Source of the DNA: an uncultured Legionella sp.
GTDB lineage: Bacteria > Pseudomonadota > Gammaproteobacteria > Legionellales > Legionellaceae
Direction: 5' to 3'
Assembly (NCBI GenBank): GCA_903885895.1
Contig: CAISKC010000492.1
Span: forward strand, 1 to 12,144
DNA length: 12,144 nucleotides
The notes under the pieces: generated by a model
Databases searched by the model: none
What the model saw: only the letters and a program-made list of their open reading frames with translations
Told to the model about the DNA's origin: nothing
Shown: positions 1 to 6,795 of the stretch, piece by piece
Numbering within the stretch: the stretch's first letter is position 1
Layout of the letters: every line of letters starts with the position of its first letter
Made by a program: the position numbers and the translations under genes

Positions 1-1481
1 CACAGCCATTTATTCAAGCACAATGGCAACGTTTACCTACTTGTGGCACATTGTTGGATTATTTTACAAAGCATTTGTTCTTGGGGCATAGTGAGCTTGT
101 ACGAGATATTGCACCGTTGATGTATGAATCAACAGAATTGTACCATGTCTATGCTCGTTTTTTACATGCAATTGAATCAGAAACAACACTGCGCGCTGAA
201 CGTATTGTTACGGCACATGTATTATATGACATATCACCTCTTTACAAGAATGTCTTAATGTCTAAGCGGTATTCATTGTCGGATGATGGTGAGAATCTTA
301 GCGGTATTTTAGTCGACTTATTTTTACAGGATAAGTTCGAAGTATTTTGTATGTATGTTGATCAAGATATGGCAAGTGATACCGTGTTACAGCTTCTGTT
401 ACCTGGGATCCCTTATCATGCAGTAGGTGCGATAATTGCTTTATTTTATACTCAACCGCGCGCCGTAGATTATTTGGACAAATTATTATCTCGACACAGC
501 CATATTGTTTTACCGCATATTGAAAACTTAGATCTTGGATTGTACCAAATCAATGGTAAAAACATAAAACGGGATAAAAAAAATACTTATATGATTGAGC
601 GTGAGAGTGGCAAGAAAAAAATTGTGCTTTCAGATATGAGTCAACACAGCGCAATCACCTTATTGCGTTTGGCTCTAAATATGTACACAGGATATTTCCA
701 TAAAGGGGGTGATTCTGGCGTTGTATCACAATCGCCTGAATTGTTGCGAATCTTGGCACAGCATACTAGTCCGGAGCTTTTAATAAAAGAAACCATGAAG
801 TTTTTTGAGAATTCTTTCTTTGTCACCACGTATAGTTCGCCGTATCAAAGGTCGGTTCATCCAGACGTTATGATGGCAGGGGATATGACTACTCTGATAG
901 ACGCTTATCAAGCTAGTGTTTCTCCAGAGGGTCAATCTATTCGACTACTGCTCGGTCTTGTATTGGATCATGCTGACCAAGAACCATTTGCTGATATCAC
1001 ACGTCGCAATGCGCAACAATTATTAACGCAATGCTTGATGGTTTTTAGCGAGTGCTCTTTGGACGAGCAAATTTTGATAGTTCGTAATCTCAATCAATTA
1101 GCTTTGGCCGCATTAAGAAAGCAACATTATAAAGAGTGCCTTTTTATAACACGTGCATTGATATTTTGTTGTCTCAGTGCTCAAGCGCCAACGGTCGAAT
1201 TTCATGATATATTACTGCGTGCTATTTTTCTTTTCATTTCTGCGCGCGGCGCGCAAGATGCGTTTATTATGTTGCCTTATTTGAAAAAGCTGGCCGTCAA
1301 TTATGTGAAGGGTCTACCTGAACCAGAGCGCGTGCTTTTGAATAGGAATAATCCTGCCTTGATGCGTCGAATCACAGGGGAAGACACTACACAGACTATA
1401 TTTGATAGAGCGCCAACAACGAGTACTGATGAGGCCATCGTATCTTCTTCAGCTTTTCCAAAAGACCCTAGGGCCTGTTGA
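1..1481 (+). CDS. Hypothetical protein, 5' end outside window (partial)
   Basis: I do not recognise this protein. The reading frame is open without a stop to the left edge (first full codon at base 3), so the gene very probably begins before the window. The first TTG, at 51, has no ribosome binding site and is unlikely to be the start. About 492 residues are visible, ending in TGA at 1479-1481. The sequence looks mainly alpha-helical, with alternating leucine-rich amphipathic stretches reminiscent of a helical-repeat solenoid. I see no signal peptide, no clear membrane segment and no catalytic motif. A polar, Lys/Arg/Asp-rich patch is encoded at about 546-630. The last ~45 residues are hydrophilic and Ser/Thr/Pro-rich and look like a disordered tail. 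The gene ends 27 bases from the end of the convergent cytochrome gene. In a Legionellales-like genome a large helical orphan could be a secreted effector, but nothing here proves that. Confidence 0.75.
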   Translation, partial: QPFIQAQWQRLPTCGTLLDYFTKHLFLGHSELVRDIAPLMYESTELYHVYARFLHAIESETTLRAERIVTAHVLYDISPLYKNVLMSKRYSLSDDGENLSGILVDLFLQDKFEVFCMYVDQDMASDTVLQLLLPGIPYHAVGAIIALFYTQPRAVDYLDKLLSRHSHIVLPHIENLDLGLYQINGKNIKRDKKNTYMIERESGKKKIVLSDMSQHSAITLLRLALNMYTGYFHKGGDSGVVSQSPELLRILAQHTSPELLIKETMKFFENSFFVTTYSSPYQRSVHPDVMMAGDMTTLIDAYQASVSPEGQSIRLLLGLVLDHADQEPFADITRRNAQQLLTQCLMVFSECSLDEQILIVRNLNQLALAALRKQHYKECLFITRALIFCCLSAQAPTVEFHDILLRAIFLFISARGAQDAFIMLPYLKKLAVNYVKGLPEPERVLLNRNNPALMRRITGEDTTQTIFDRAPTTSTDEAIVSSSAFPKDPRAC

Positions 1482-1508
1482 CACAAGCTAGCGAGTTGTT
1501 AGCAGACT

Positions 1509-2111
1509 CTAATCTAATTTAGTTAGGTACTGCGCCAAATCTTGCATATCTTGCGGACTGAGTTTTGCGCAGATCGTACGCATGATTTTTGCGGGATCGC
1601 TGCTGCGGTCGCTTGTTTTGAATGCTTGTAATTGTTGGATGATATATTCAGGTTGTTGATGAGAAATCACAGGAAATCCTGCTTGTTCCGCGCCGCGTCC
1701 ATCTGGGCCATGGCAGGCTATGCAAGCAGGAATCTGTTGCTCGATATCTCCTTGTCGGTATAACTGCTCGGCACGAGGGGTCGTGGGTGTGCTGGATGGC
1801 GCAGGGGGAGCGAACTGTTTTTGCGCGTAAAAGGCCGCCAAATCTTCCATATCTTGCTGCGTGAGGGTGGAGACCAATGGGACCATGATCGGTGAAGGAC
1901 GTGTTTTCCCCGTCTGGTAATGCTGTAATTGTTGTAGCAAATATGTAGCATGTTGACCTGCTAAATTAGGCCACATAACATTGCTGCTGCGGCCATCTGC
2001 GCCATGGCAGGCACCACAGACGGCAGATTTGTTTTGTCCCGCTTGAGGGTCGCCAGCGGACAATCCTGATAAGGCATAACTTAGAAAAAGACAGAAGATC
2101 AATCGTTTCAT
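1509..2111 (-). CDS. Cytochrome c4, di-heme, periplasmic
   Basis: Di-heme c-type cytochrome of the c4 family, which carries electrons in the periplasm to terminal oxidases. The 200-residue product opens with a signal peptide (MKRLIFCLFLSYALSGLSAG, cleavage near residue 19). Two homologous domains follow: heme 1 at CGACH (C32, C35, H36) with probable axial Met76, and heme 2 at CIACH (C130, C133, H134) with probable axial Met177. A Pro/Ala/Thr-rich linker at about 101-112 joins them. I chose the ATG at 2111 because it places the signal peptide at the N-terminus; the frame stays open to 2204, but that start would add 31 residues that look wrong. No strong Shine-Dalgarno is visible. The gene is divergent from engB, an arrangement I recall from several gammaproteobacteria. 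Both CxxCH sites are intact, so it should be functional if the cytochrome c maturation system is present. Confidence 0.95.
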   Translation of the reverse strand: MKRLIFCLFLSYALSGLSAGDPQAGQNKSAVCGACHGADGRSSNVMWPNLAGQHATYLLQQLQHYQTGKTRPSPIMVPLVSTLTQQDMEDLAAFYAQKQFAPPAPSSTPTTPRAEQLYRQGDIEQQIPACIACHGPDGRGAEQAGFPVISHQQPEYIIQQLQAFKTSDRSSDPAKIMRTICAKLSPQDMQDLAQYLTKLD

Positions 2112-2140
2112 GCGTAGACAAGCGTTTTGGAATTCAGCCA

Positions 2141-2168
2141 AGGATAACATTAAAAACGAATGATGCAA
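2141..2168 (-). promoter_or_regulatory. Candidate promoter for cytochrome c4
   Basis: On the minus strand, TTGCAT (plus-strand 2163-2168) lies 16 bases before TATCCT (2141-2146). The TATCCT is preceded by TGT, giving an extended -10 (TGTTATCCT). Transcription would begin near 2134, about 23 bases before the ATG at 2111. The -35 matches consensus weakly (3 of 6). This position also supports the 2111 start over 2204, since the longer frame would begin upstream of the transcript. Confidence 0.4.
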
Positions 2169-2171
2169 AAC

Positions 2172-2200
2172 TTGCGCAGATGCAATGCACGCGATACCAT
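2172..2200 (+). promoter_or_regulatory. Candidate promoter for engB-trmL
   Basis: TTGCGC (2172-2177) and TACCAT (2195-2200) are separated by 17 bases, putting a start near 2207 just ahead of engB. The hexamers match consensus at 3 of 6 and 4 of 6 positions, so this is only a plausible candidate. TATTCT at 2207-2212 is an alternative -10 without a good -35. Confidence 0.3.
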
Positions 2201-2230
2201 ACACGCTATTCTTAGCTTAGAGTGGTATTT

Positions 2231-2848
2231 GTGATAAATCCTTACACCCAAGCAACATTCTTAAAAAGCGCGGCATTGGTTACGCAATTGCCTCCAGATC
2301 ATGGTTATGAAGTGGCTTTTGCGGGACGTTCAAATGCGGGCAAATCTTCTGCATTAAATTGCTTAACTGCAAATCGGCAATTGGCTCGTACGTCTAAAAC
2401 GCCTGGTCGTACCCAATTGATCAATTTATTTACCGTTATAGACGCCGATCATCGCTTAGTCGATTTACCTGGATATGGTTATGCCAAAGTGGCTATTAAA
2501 ACCAAATTAGATTGGCAAAAAAATTTGGCGCATTATTTAGAGGTACGTACCAGCTTAAGAGGTTTGGTATTGCTCATGGATATTCGCCATCCTTTGAAAG
2601 AGGCGGATCAAACATTATTGCACTGGGCTATCACGCAGAATTTACCTATTCACATCTTATTGACCAAATCAGATAAATTAAGTCGTAGTCAAATGCAGAT
2701 GGCCGTACAAAAAGTGATGCAGTATTGTAATACATTGCCAAGTACGGATCTGCAACCAGTTGTAAGTTGCCAAGCGTTTTCAAGTTTAAAAAAACAAGGC
2801 GTGGAAACATTGGTGGCTGTCTTGAATCGTTGGTTTGAGTGGACCTAA
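2231..2848 (+). CDS. engB: Ribosome biogenesis GTPase EngB (YihA/YsxC)
   Basis: TRAFAC-class circularly ordered GTPase needed for assembly of the large ribosomal subunit. All nucleotide-binding elements are present: G1 GRSNAGKSS, the G2 region with TPGRTQLIN, G3 DLPGYGYA, G4 TKSDK, and a late SSLKKQGV segment that closely matches E. coli YihA. At about 205 residues the length is normal. I prefer the GTG at 2231 (protein MINPYTQATF...) because an AGAG ribosome-binding element sits about 8 bases upstream and the N-terminus aligns with relatives. GTG at 2222, three codons upstream, is the alternative; an in-frame TAG at 2213-2215 excludes anything longer. The stop overlaps the start of trmL (TAATG), so the two are probably co-transcribed and translationally coupled, joining ribosome assembly with tRNA modification. 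Confidence 0.96.
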   Translation: MINPYTQATFLKSAALVTQLPPDHGYEVAFAGRSNAGKSSALNCLTANRQLARTSKTPGRTQLINLFTVIDADHRLVDLPGYGYAKVAIKTKLDWQKNLAHYLEVRTSLRGLVLLMDIRHPLKEADQTLLHWAITQNLPIHILLTKSDKLSRSQMQMAVQKVMQYCNTLPSTDLQPVVSCQAFSSLKKQGVETLVAVLNRWFEWT

Positions 2849-3339
2849 TGATGCCAGGGCTTTCGAAAACCCCCGATTTGCATGTTGCTTTATATCAACC
2901 GGAGATCCCGCCCAATACGGGGAATATTATGCGTTTATGTGCAAATACGGGCACATCCTTGCATTTGATTCATCCTTTGGGTTTTGTGCTAGATGATAAA
3001 CGTATGCGCCGCGCGGGATTAGACTACCAAGATCAAGCTGTGGTGCAGCATTATTCTGATACCACCGCTTTTTTTACTCAGCATCCACAGCAGCGGATTT
3101 TTTGTTGTTCTACCAAGGCTACGCAATCTTATACGGATGTGGTGTATCAAGTAGGGGATATATTGTTATTTGGTCCGGAAACGCGCGGGCTTCCTCCTGA
3201 GATATTAGCGCAGTATCCAGCTATTCGTATTCCTATGTTACCGACTAGTAGAAGCTTAAATTTGTCGAATGCTGTAGCGATTATCTTATATGAAGCATGG
3301 CGCCAATTACAGTTTGCAGGATCTACTCAAGCAATTTAA
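2848..3339 (+). CDS. trmL: tRNA (cytidine/uridine-34-2'-O)-methyltransferase TrmL
   Basis: SPOUT-family methyltransferase that uses S-adenosylmethionine to 2'-O-methylate the wobble nucleotide 34 of tRNA-Leu isoacceptors, working as a dimer with a trefoil-knot active site. The ~163-residue protein carries the diagnostic motifs: PEIPPNTGNIMRLCANTG near the N-terminus, DDKRMRRAGLDY in the middle, FGPETRGLP, and IPM...SRSLNLSNA, which forms the knot and SAM pocket. I chose ATG 2848 because it overlaps the engB TAA, with GAGTGGA just upstream as ribosome binding site. ATG 2851 and GTG 2839 are in frame and possible. The first ~10 residues before the LHVALYQPEIP block exceed the E. coli protein slightly. 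Its 3' end overlaps the convergent mmsB by 17 bases, so there is no room for a terminator between the two genes. Confidence 0.95.
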   Translation: MMPGLSKTPDLHVALYQPEIPPNTGNIMRLCANTGTSLHLIHPLGFVLDDKRMRRAGLDYQDQAVVQHYSDTTAFFTQHPQQRIFCCSTKATQSYTDVVYQVGDILLFGPETRGLPPEILAQYPAIRIPMLPTSRSLNLSNAVAIILYEAWRQLQFAGSTQAI

Positions 3340-4204
3340 TTATCGCGGAAAAATCCAAATCCCCCAGACCAGAATCTTGCGCATTTTGAAAAATCTGAGT
3401 GGCCAAATTTGCGATAGGGGTTTTGAGGTCGCAGTGCTGCGCCGCAGTTTGGCTGAGGTGTAAATCTTTGAGCATCATTTTGAGTGGGAAGCCTGGTTGA
3501 TACGCATGATTGGCCGGCACATTTTCTAGAATATTCGCTATGGGTACGTAATGTTCCATGATCCAGCATTGGCCAGAGGCGTGCGTGACCACTTCATGTA
3601 ATTTTTTAGGACTGAGTCCTAAGCGTTCCGCAAGGATAAAGCTTTCAGATACGGCCAGCATCGAAATACCTAAAATCATATTGTTACAAATCTTTGCAGC
3701 TTGACCACTCCCGCTTGTCCCTGTTTGGATAATTTGTTTGCCCATGGCTTGGAGAATAGGGGTCGCTGCAGCGCGTGCTTGCGTGTCGCCGCCAAGCATG
3801 AACGTGAGAGTCGCAGCTTGAGCGCCGGCCATCCCTCCTGATACGGGCGCATCGACAGCCGATAGGTTGTGTTGGCTAGCTTGTGTGTGGATATCTTGTG
3901 CGGTGGGGATATCGATGGTGGAGCAATCAATATGCAAAGCATGCGGTTGCGCGTGTTGATAGAGTCCCATTTCACCATAACATACAGCTCGAACTTGGTC
4001 GCCAGACTGTAACATGGTAATGAGGATTTCATTATTTTTGGCGAGTGTTGAGAGATCTGTCGTTAGCTTGCCGCCTGCTTCGATCCATGCAGCTTGGGCT
4101 GTTGGAGAGATATCATAACCAGTGACATGATGATGCGCTTGCATGAGATTGCGCGCCATTGGTAATCCCATGTGACCTAAACCAATAAAACCGATGTTTG
4201 CCAT
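3323..4204 (-). CDS. mmsB: 3-hydroxyisobutyrate dehydrogenase
   Basis: NAD-dependent oxidoreductase of the beta-hydroxyacid dehydrogenase family. It oxidises 3-hydroxyisobutyrate to methylmalonate semialdehyde in valine breakdown. The 293-residue protein has an N-terminal Rossmann fold with GFIGLGHMGLPMARNL (residues 5-20), the substrate-binding signature DAPVSGG (118-124) and the catalytic lysine in GQAAKICNN (Lys171), followed by the all-helical C-terminal domain. Length is typical. The start is ATG at 4204, with GAGGA close upstream in the sequence TAAAAGAGGATCATATG; that ribosome binding site begins directly after the mmsA stop. It is the last gene of the minus-strand operon and its product uses the step before MmsA. 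Tartronate semialdehyde reductase-type homologues share these motifs, but linkage to mmsA makes the valine-pathway role much the likelier. Confidence 0.93.
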   Translation of the reverse strand: MANIGFIGLGHMGLPMARNLMQAHHHVTGYDISPTAQAAWIEAGGKLTTDLSTLAKNNEILITMLQSGDQVRAVCYGEMGLYQHAQPHALHIDCSTIDIPTAQDIHTQASQHNLSAVDAPVSGGMAGAQAATLTFMLGGDTQARAAATPILQAMGKQIIQTGTSGSGQAAKICNNMILGISMLAVSESFILAERLGLSPKKLHEVVTHASGQCWIMEHYVPIANILENVPANHAYQPGFPLKMMLKDLHLSQTAAQHCDLKTPIANLATQIFQNAQDSGLGDLDFSAIIKLLE

Positions 4205-4215
4205 ATGATCCTCTT

Positions 4216-5715
4216 TTATCCATTTTTAGGCATCACAAAAGGTGATGCGTCAGATTGATGCGTAAACCATTTTGTTGTGACGCTTTTTGTTTTGGTATAA
4301 AAATGCATGCTTTCAGTGCCATGCATGACCGTATCCCCGAATGAAGAGCGTTTCCAACCGCCAAAAGGGTGGCTCACAATCGGGACGGGAATAGGAATAT
4401 TGATACCGACCATGCCAACTTGTACGGTTTGTGCATAGTGGCGAGCGGCATAGCCATTTTGAGTGAAAATAGCGGTACCATTACCGTATTGATTACGATT
4501 GACTAGTGCAATCGCTTCTTCTAAGTCGGCGACTTGCACGATGACCAGGACAGGACCAAATATTTCATTTTGATAAATCGACATATTTTCTGTCACGTGA
4601 TCGAATAAGCTTGGACCCAAATAAAAACCTTGTGCATAACGAGGGTGAACAAAGTCGCGACCATCGAGTACTAATTGTGCACCTTCGGCAACGCCTAATT
4701 TGATAGCTTCTTTGATGCGATGCAGATGTGCTTGACTGATCACTGGCCCAATATCGGCATGGGGAGATTCACCTGCATCGACTTTGATTTTCTTAATTTC
4801 AGGAATGAGTGAATTTAGAAGTTGTGGTGCGGTATCTTTCCCTACGCTGACTACGACAGAGATGGCCATGCATCGCTCACCTGCTGATCCGTATGCGGCA
4901 CCACATAATGCTTTGGCTGTTTGATCAAAATCGGCATCAGGCATGATCACCGCATGATTTTTAGCGCCACCAAATGTATGCGAGCGCTTACCTGCAAGAA
5001 TAGCTTTTTGGTAAATGGTTTCGGCCACAGGACTGGAGGCAACTGCGGTAACAGCTTGGATATCTGGATGTGTAATCAAATGTTCTACGGTCGTATGATC
5101 GCCATGAATGGCATTCACTACGCCGGGAGGGAGTCCGGCTGCGTGTAATAATTCTAATAAGTAAATACTCGCTGAGGGATCTTGTTCAGAGGGTTTGAGC
5201 ACAAAGGTATTCCCACAAGCTATGGCGGGTATCAGCATCCAAATAGGAACCATGACCGGGAAATTGAAAGGAGAGATGCCGGCGCATACACCAAGTGGTT
5301 GTCGAAAAGTATGGCAATCAATCTGTTGTGACACGTTGGCAGTAAAGCTGCCTTGTAATTGAGTGAGTAATCCGCAATGAAATTCGATCAATTCTAGACC
5401 ACGCGCGATAGATCCTTTGGCATCAGCCAAGGTTTTACCTTGTTCTTGTGTTACCAATTTTGCTAAGTGCTCGGTGTTTTTTTCTAGGAGGTTACGATAT
5501 TGTAATAAGATTTGGATCCGTTTTGATGCGGAGGTTTGTGCCCATTCTGGCCATGCTTGTTTGGCTGCTGCAACAGCTTGGTTGCATATCGCGAGACTGG
5601 CGATAGGCGTATGACCAATGCATGTTCCCGTCGCAGGATTATAGATTTCTTTAACTGTTTTTGTTTCATCTTGAATAGCTTTCCCCGCAATAAAATGAGC
5701 AACTTGGTAAGTCAT
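4216..5715 (-). CDS. mmsA: Methylmalonate-semialdehyde dehydrogenase (CoA-acylating)
   Basis: CoA-dependent aldehyde dehydrogenase that converts methylmalonate semialdehyde (and malonate semialdehyde) to propionyl-CoA (acetyl-CoA), using NAD. The 499-residue length is standard. Visible features: SPFNFP with the oxyanion Asn151; LKPSE with cofactor-binding Lys174; FGGAKNH (248-254), the signature of this subfamily, in which the usual general-base glutamate is absent; nucleophile Cys282 in GSAGERCMA; and EIFGPV with Glu383 contacting the nicotinamide ribose. Oddity: the usual FVGSxxxG stretch at the cofactor helix reads AVASSPVAE (224-232), replacing two normally conserved glycines by alanine. 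The start ATG 5715 follows a strong AGGAG ribosome binding site. The gene lies 28 bases after dapB and 11 before mmsB, so it sits in one operon with both. Confidence 0.95.
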   Translation of the reverse strand: MTYQVAHFIAGKAIQDETKTVKEIYNPATGTCIGHTPIASLAICNQAVAAAKQAWPEWAQTSASKRIQILLQYRNLLEKNTEHLAKLVTQEQGKTLADAKGSIARGLELIEFHCGLLTQLQGSFTANVSQQIDCHTFRQPLGVCAGISPFNFPVMVPIWMLIPAIACGNTFVLKPSEQDPSASIYLLELLHAAGLPPGVVNAIHGDHTTVEHLITHPDIQAVTAVASSPVAETIYQKAILAGKRSHTFGGAKNHAVIMPDADFDQTAKALCGAAYGSAGERCMAISVVVSVGKDTAPQLLNSLIPEIKKIKVDAGESPHADIGPVISQAHLHRIKEAIKLGVAEGAQLVLDGRDFVHPRYAQGFYLGPSLFDHVTENMSIYQNEIFGPVLVIVQVADLEEAIALVNRNQYGNGTAIFTQNGYAARHYAQTVQVGMVGINIPIPVPIVSHPFGGWKRSSFGDTVMHGTESMHFYTKTKSVTTKWFTHQSDASPFVMPKNG

Positions 5716-5743
5716 GGTTTACTCCTGTTATTTTCGGTTCGTT

Positions 5744-6478
5744 CTATATGAGTATTTCAAGTCCATAATGAAGTGCAGTAAGTTGCATAACACCTTGGCA
5801 AGCAAGAATAATGCCTGGCATGAAAGCGTTGCGATCTATGCATTCATGGACAATACTTAGTGTTTCTCCAGGGCCACCAAAAATAACCATTTGTTTAGCC
5901 AATAGACCTGGAAGGCGTACGGAATGAATATTGATGTCACGATGGTTGGCACCACGCGCGCCAGGGATAGATGCTTTATCCGTAAGCTGATTTTTAGGAT
6001 GCACTCTGGCTGATGCAATAAAATCGGCTGTTTTGATAGCGGTTCCGGAGGGGGAGTCTAATTTTTGTTGGTGATGCATTTCTATGATTTCAACTTCTGA
6101 TTGAAAACGTGCACAAAGTGCGGCACAATGCATCATTAAAATCGCGTTAATGGAGAAATTAGGTGCAATAATGCCACCTAATTGCCGAGCTTCACATTGT
6201 TGTTGCAAAAATTTGATTTGTTCTTCTGATAAGCCAGTTGTACCAATAACAGGATGTGCATGATGCTCGATAATGGTCAAAGCATTTTTGTAAACACAAT
6301 CTGCACGAGTTAGATCAACCACAATGTCTGCTTTTGTTTGCTCAATGACTTGGCCTAAGTTATCATGACGCCCCAAAGTGGCGACAAGTTCGAACTCTGG
6401 ATGATTCCGGATAGTTTGACAAGCCAGGAGCCCCATTTTTCCGCCGGCACCATTAATGATAACTGAAGCGGTGCTCAT
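5744..6478 (-). CDS. dapB: 4-hydroxy-tetrahydrodipicolinate reductase DapB
   Basis: Cytosolic NAD(P)H-dependent reductase of the diaminopimelate pathway, supplying meso-DAP for peptidoglycan and lysine. The 244-residue protein shows the nucleotide-binding loop GAGGKMG (10-16), GTTGLS (79-84), APNFSINA (105-112), the catalytic H135-H136 and Lys139 in EMHHQQKLDSPSGTA, and the C-terminal FGGPGETL dimer-region segment. It is about 30 residues shorter than the E. coli enzyme but complete and comparable to other short DapBs; the deletion lies in the N-terminal half, between the Rossmann loop and GTTG. Start ATG 6478 has a very good AAGGAGAG ribosome binding site and overlaps the stop of the upstream small gene as ATGA, pointing to translational coupling. 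Standing in one operon with mmsA-mmsB rather than with dapA or carAB is unusual. Confidence 0.95.
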   Translation of the reverse strand: MSTASVIINGAGGKMGLLACQTIRNHPEFELVATLGRHDNLGQVIEQTKADIVVDLTRADCVYKNALTIIEHHAHPVIGTTGLSEEQIKFLQQQCEARQLGGIIAPNFSINAILMMHCAALCARFQSEVEIIEMHHQQKLDSPSGTAIKTADFIASARVHPKNQLTDKASIPGARGANHRDINIHSVRLPGLLAKQMVIFGGPGETLSIVHECIDRNAFMPGIILACQGVMQLTALHYGLEILI

Positions 6479-6726
6479 TTGCTCTCCTTGGATGATGATT
6501 GACGCGATTTTTTTGGGGCTGGTTTAGCTTTCTCTTTAGTGCTTGATGTTTTCGATGCGTCGCGTTGGACAATTTGCCAGGCCCATCTGGCCGCAAAGGG
6601 CCAAAGAATGACGCTTGCTTGCATGGCCAATGCTAGAAGGCCTCCGAGTGGATTGTCATCCCCGAAGATAATGACGCATGGGAATATTATTGCAATCAAT
6701 GAGGGTAAATGTATTTTATTTTTGAT
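6475..6726 (-). CDS. Small two-helix membrane protein with basic tail; non-standard start codon likely
   Basis: I do not recognise a family. The product (83 residues from the proposed start) has two hydrophobic segments, about 9-22 and 27-50, split by an acidic GDDNP turn, then a ~30-residue tail rich in Lys, Ser and Pro that looks disordered and cytoplasmic. The first usual start, TTG at 6699, falls inside the first hydrophobic segment and has no ribosome binding site. A strong AGGAG (plus-strand 6733-6737) stands instead 6 bases before an in-frame ATC at 6726 (3 bases before ATT at 6729), just after an in-frame TAG at 6736-6738. Starting there adds a KNKIHLPS leader, a sensible cytoplasmic flank for the first helix. 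The stop overlaps the dapB start by four bases. It is the first gene of the operon and may be a membrane anchor or accessory protein; no function can be assigned. Confidence 0.7.
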   Translation of the reverse strand: MKNKIHLPSLIAIIFPCVIIFGDDNPLGGLLALAMQASVILWPFAARWAWQIVQRDASKTSSTKEKAKPAPKKSRQSSSKESK

Positions 6727-6756
6727 AATATACTCCTAATTTTTGCCTCTAAGTAA

Positions 6757-6785
6757 ATAGTAGAGAATCTTTTTTAATTACACAA
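6757..6785 (-). promoter_or_regulatory. Candidate promoter for the small membrane gene-dapB-mmsA-mmsB operon
   Basis: On the minus strand TTGTGT (plus-strand 6780-6785) and TACTAT (6757-6762) are spaced by 17 bases, giving a start near 6750 and a short leader that carries the AGGAG at 6733-6737. The -35 matches consensus at 3 of 6 and the -10 at 4 of 6. The -35 overlaps the proQ ribosome binding site on the other strand, so the two divergent units are tightly packed in the 69-base gap. I found no convincing plus-strand promoter for proQ in this gap. Confidence 0.35.
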
Positions 6786-6795
6786 GGATTTCTGT

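Noticed and set aside
51..53. TTG as the start of the left-edge gene
   Set aside because: The frame is open to base 3 and no ribosome binding site precedes 51, so the gene most likely begins outside the window.
1241..1255. TGCGCGC-G-GCGCGCA inverted repeat in the left-edge gene
   Set aside because: Arms of seven bases are expected about once by chance in this length, and it lies in ordinary coding sequence.
1487..1503. Hairpin GCTAGC/GTTAGC between the left-edge gene and cytochrome c4, considered as a bidirectional terminator
   Set aside because: The stem is only six pairs with a G-T wobble and no T-tract follows on either strand.
1718..1951. Minus-strand 77-residue frame inside cytochrome c4
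   Set aside because: It is an out-of-frame shadow of a gene with two intact heme motifs.
2112..2204. Upstream start at 2204 for cytochrome c4
   Set aside because: It would bury the signal peptide behind 31 residues, and a candidate promoter falls inside that extension.
2839..2847. GTG 2839 as the start of trmL
   Set aside because: Possible, but ATG 2848 overlaps the engB stop and is better placed after the GAGTGGA element.
3881..3895. TGTGGATAT, one base off a DnaA box, considered in view of hda nearby
   Set aside because: Single, imperfect, inside the mmsB coding sequence and several kilobases from hda; no cluster or AT-rich unwinding element.
5536..5751. Plus-strand open frames inside mmsA, and similar short frames elsewhere
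   Set aside because: They lie opposite or within strongly supported genes, lack ribosome binding sites and show no recognisable protein features.
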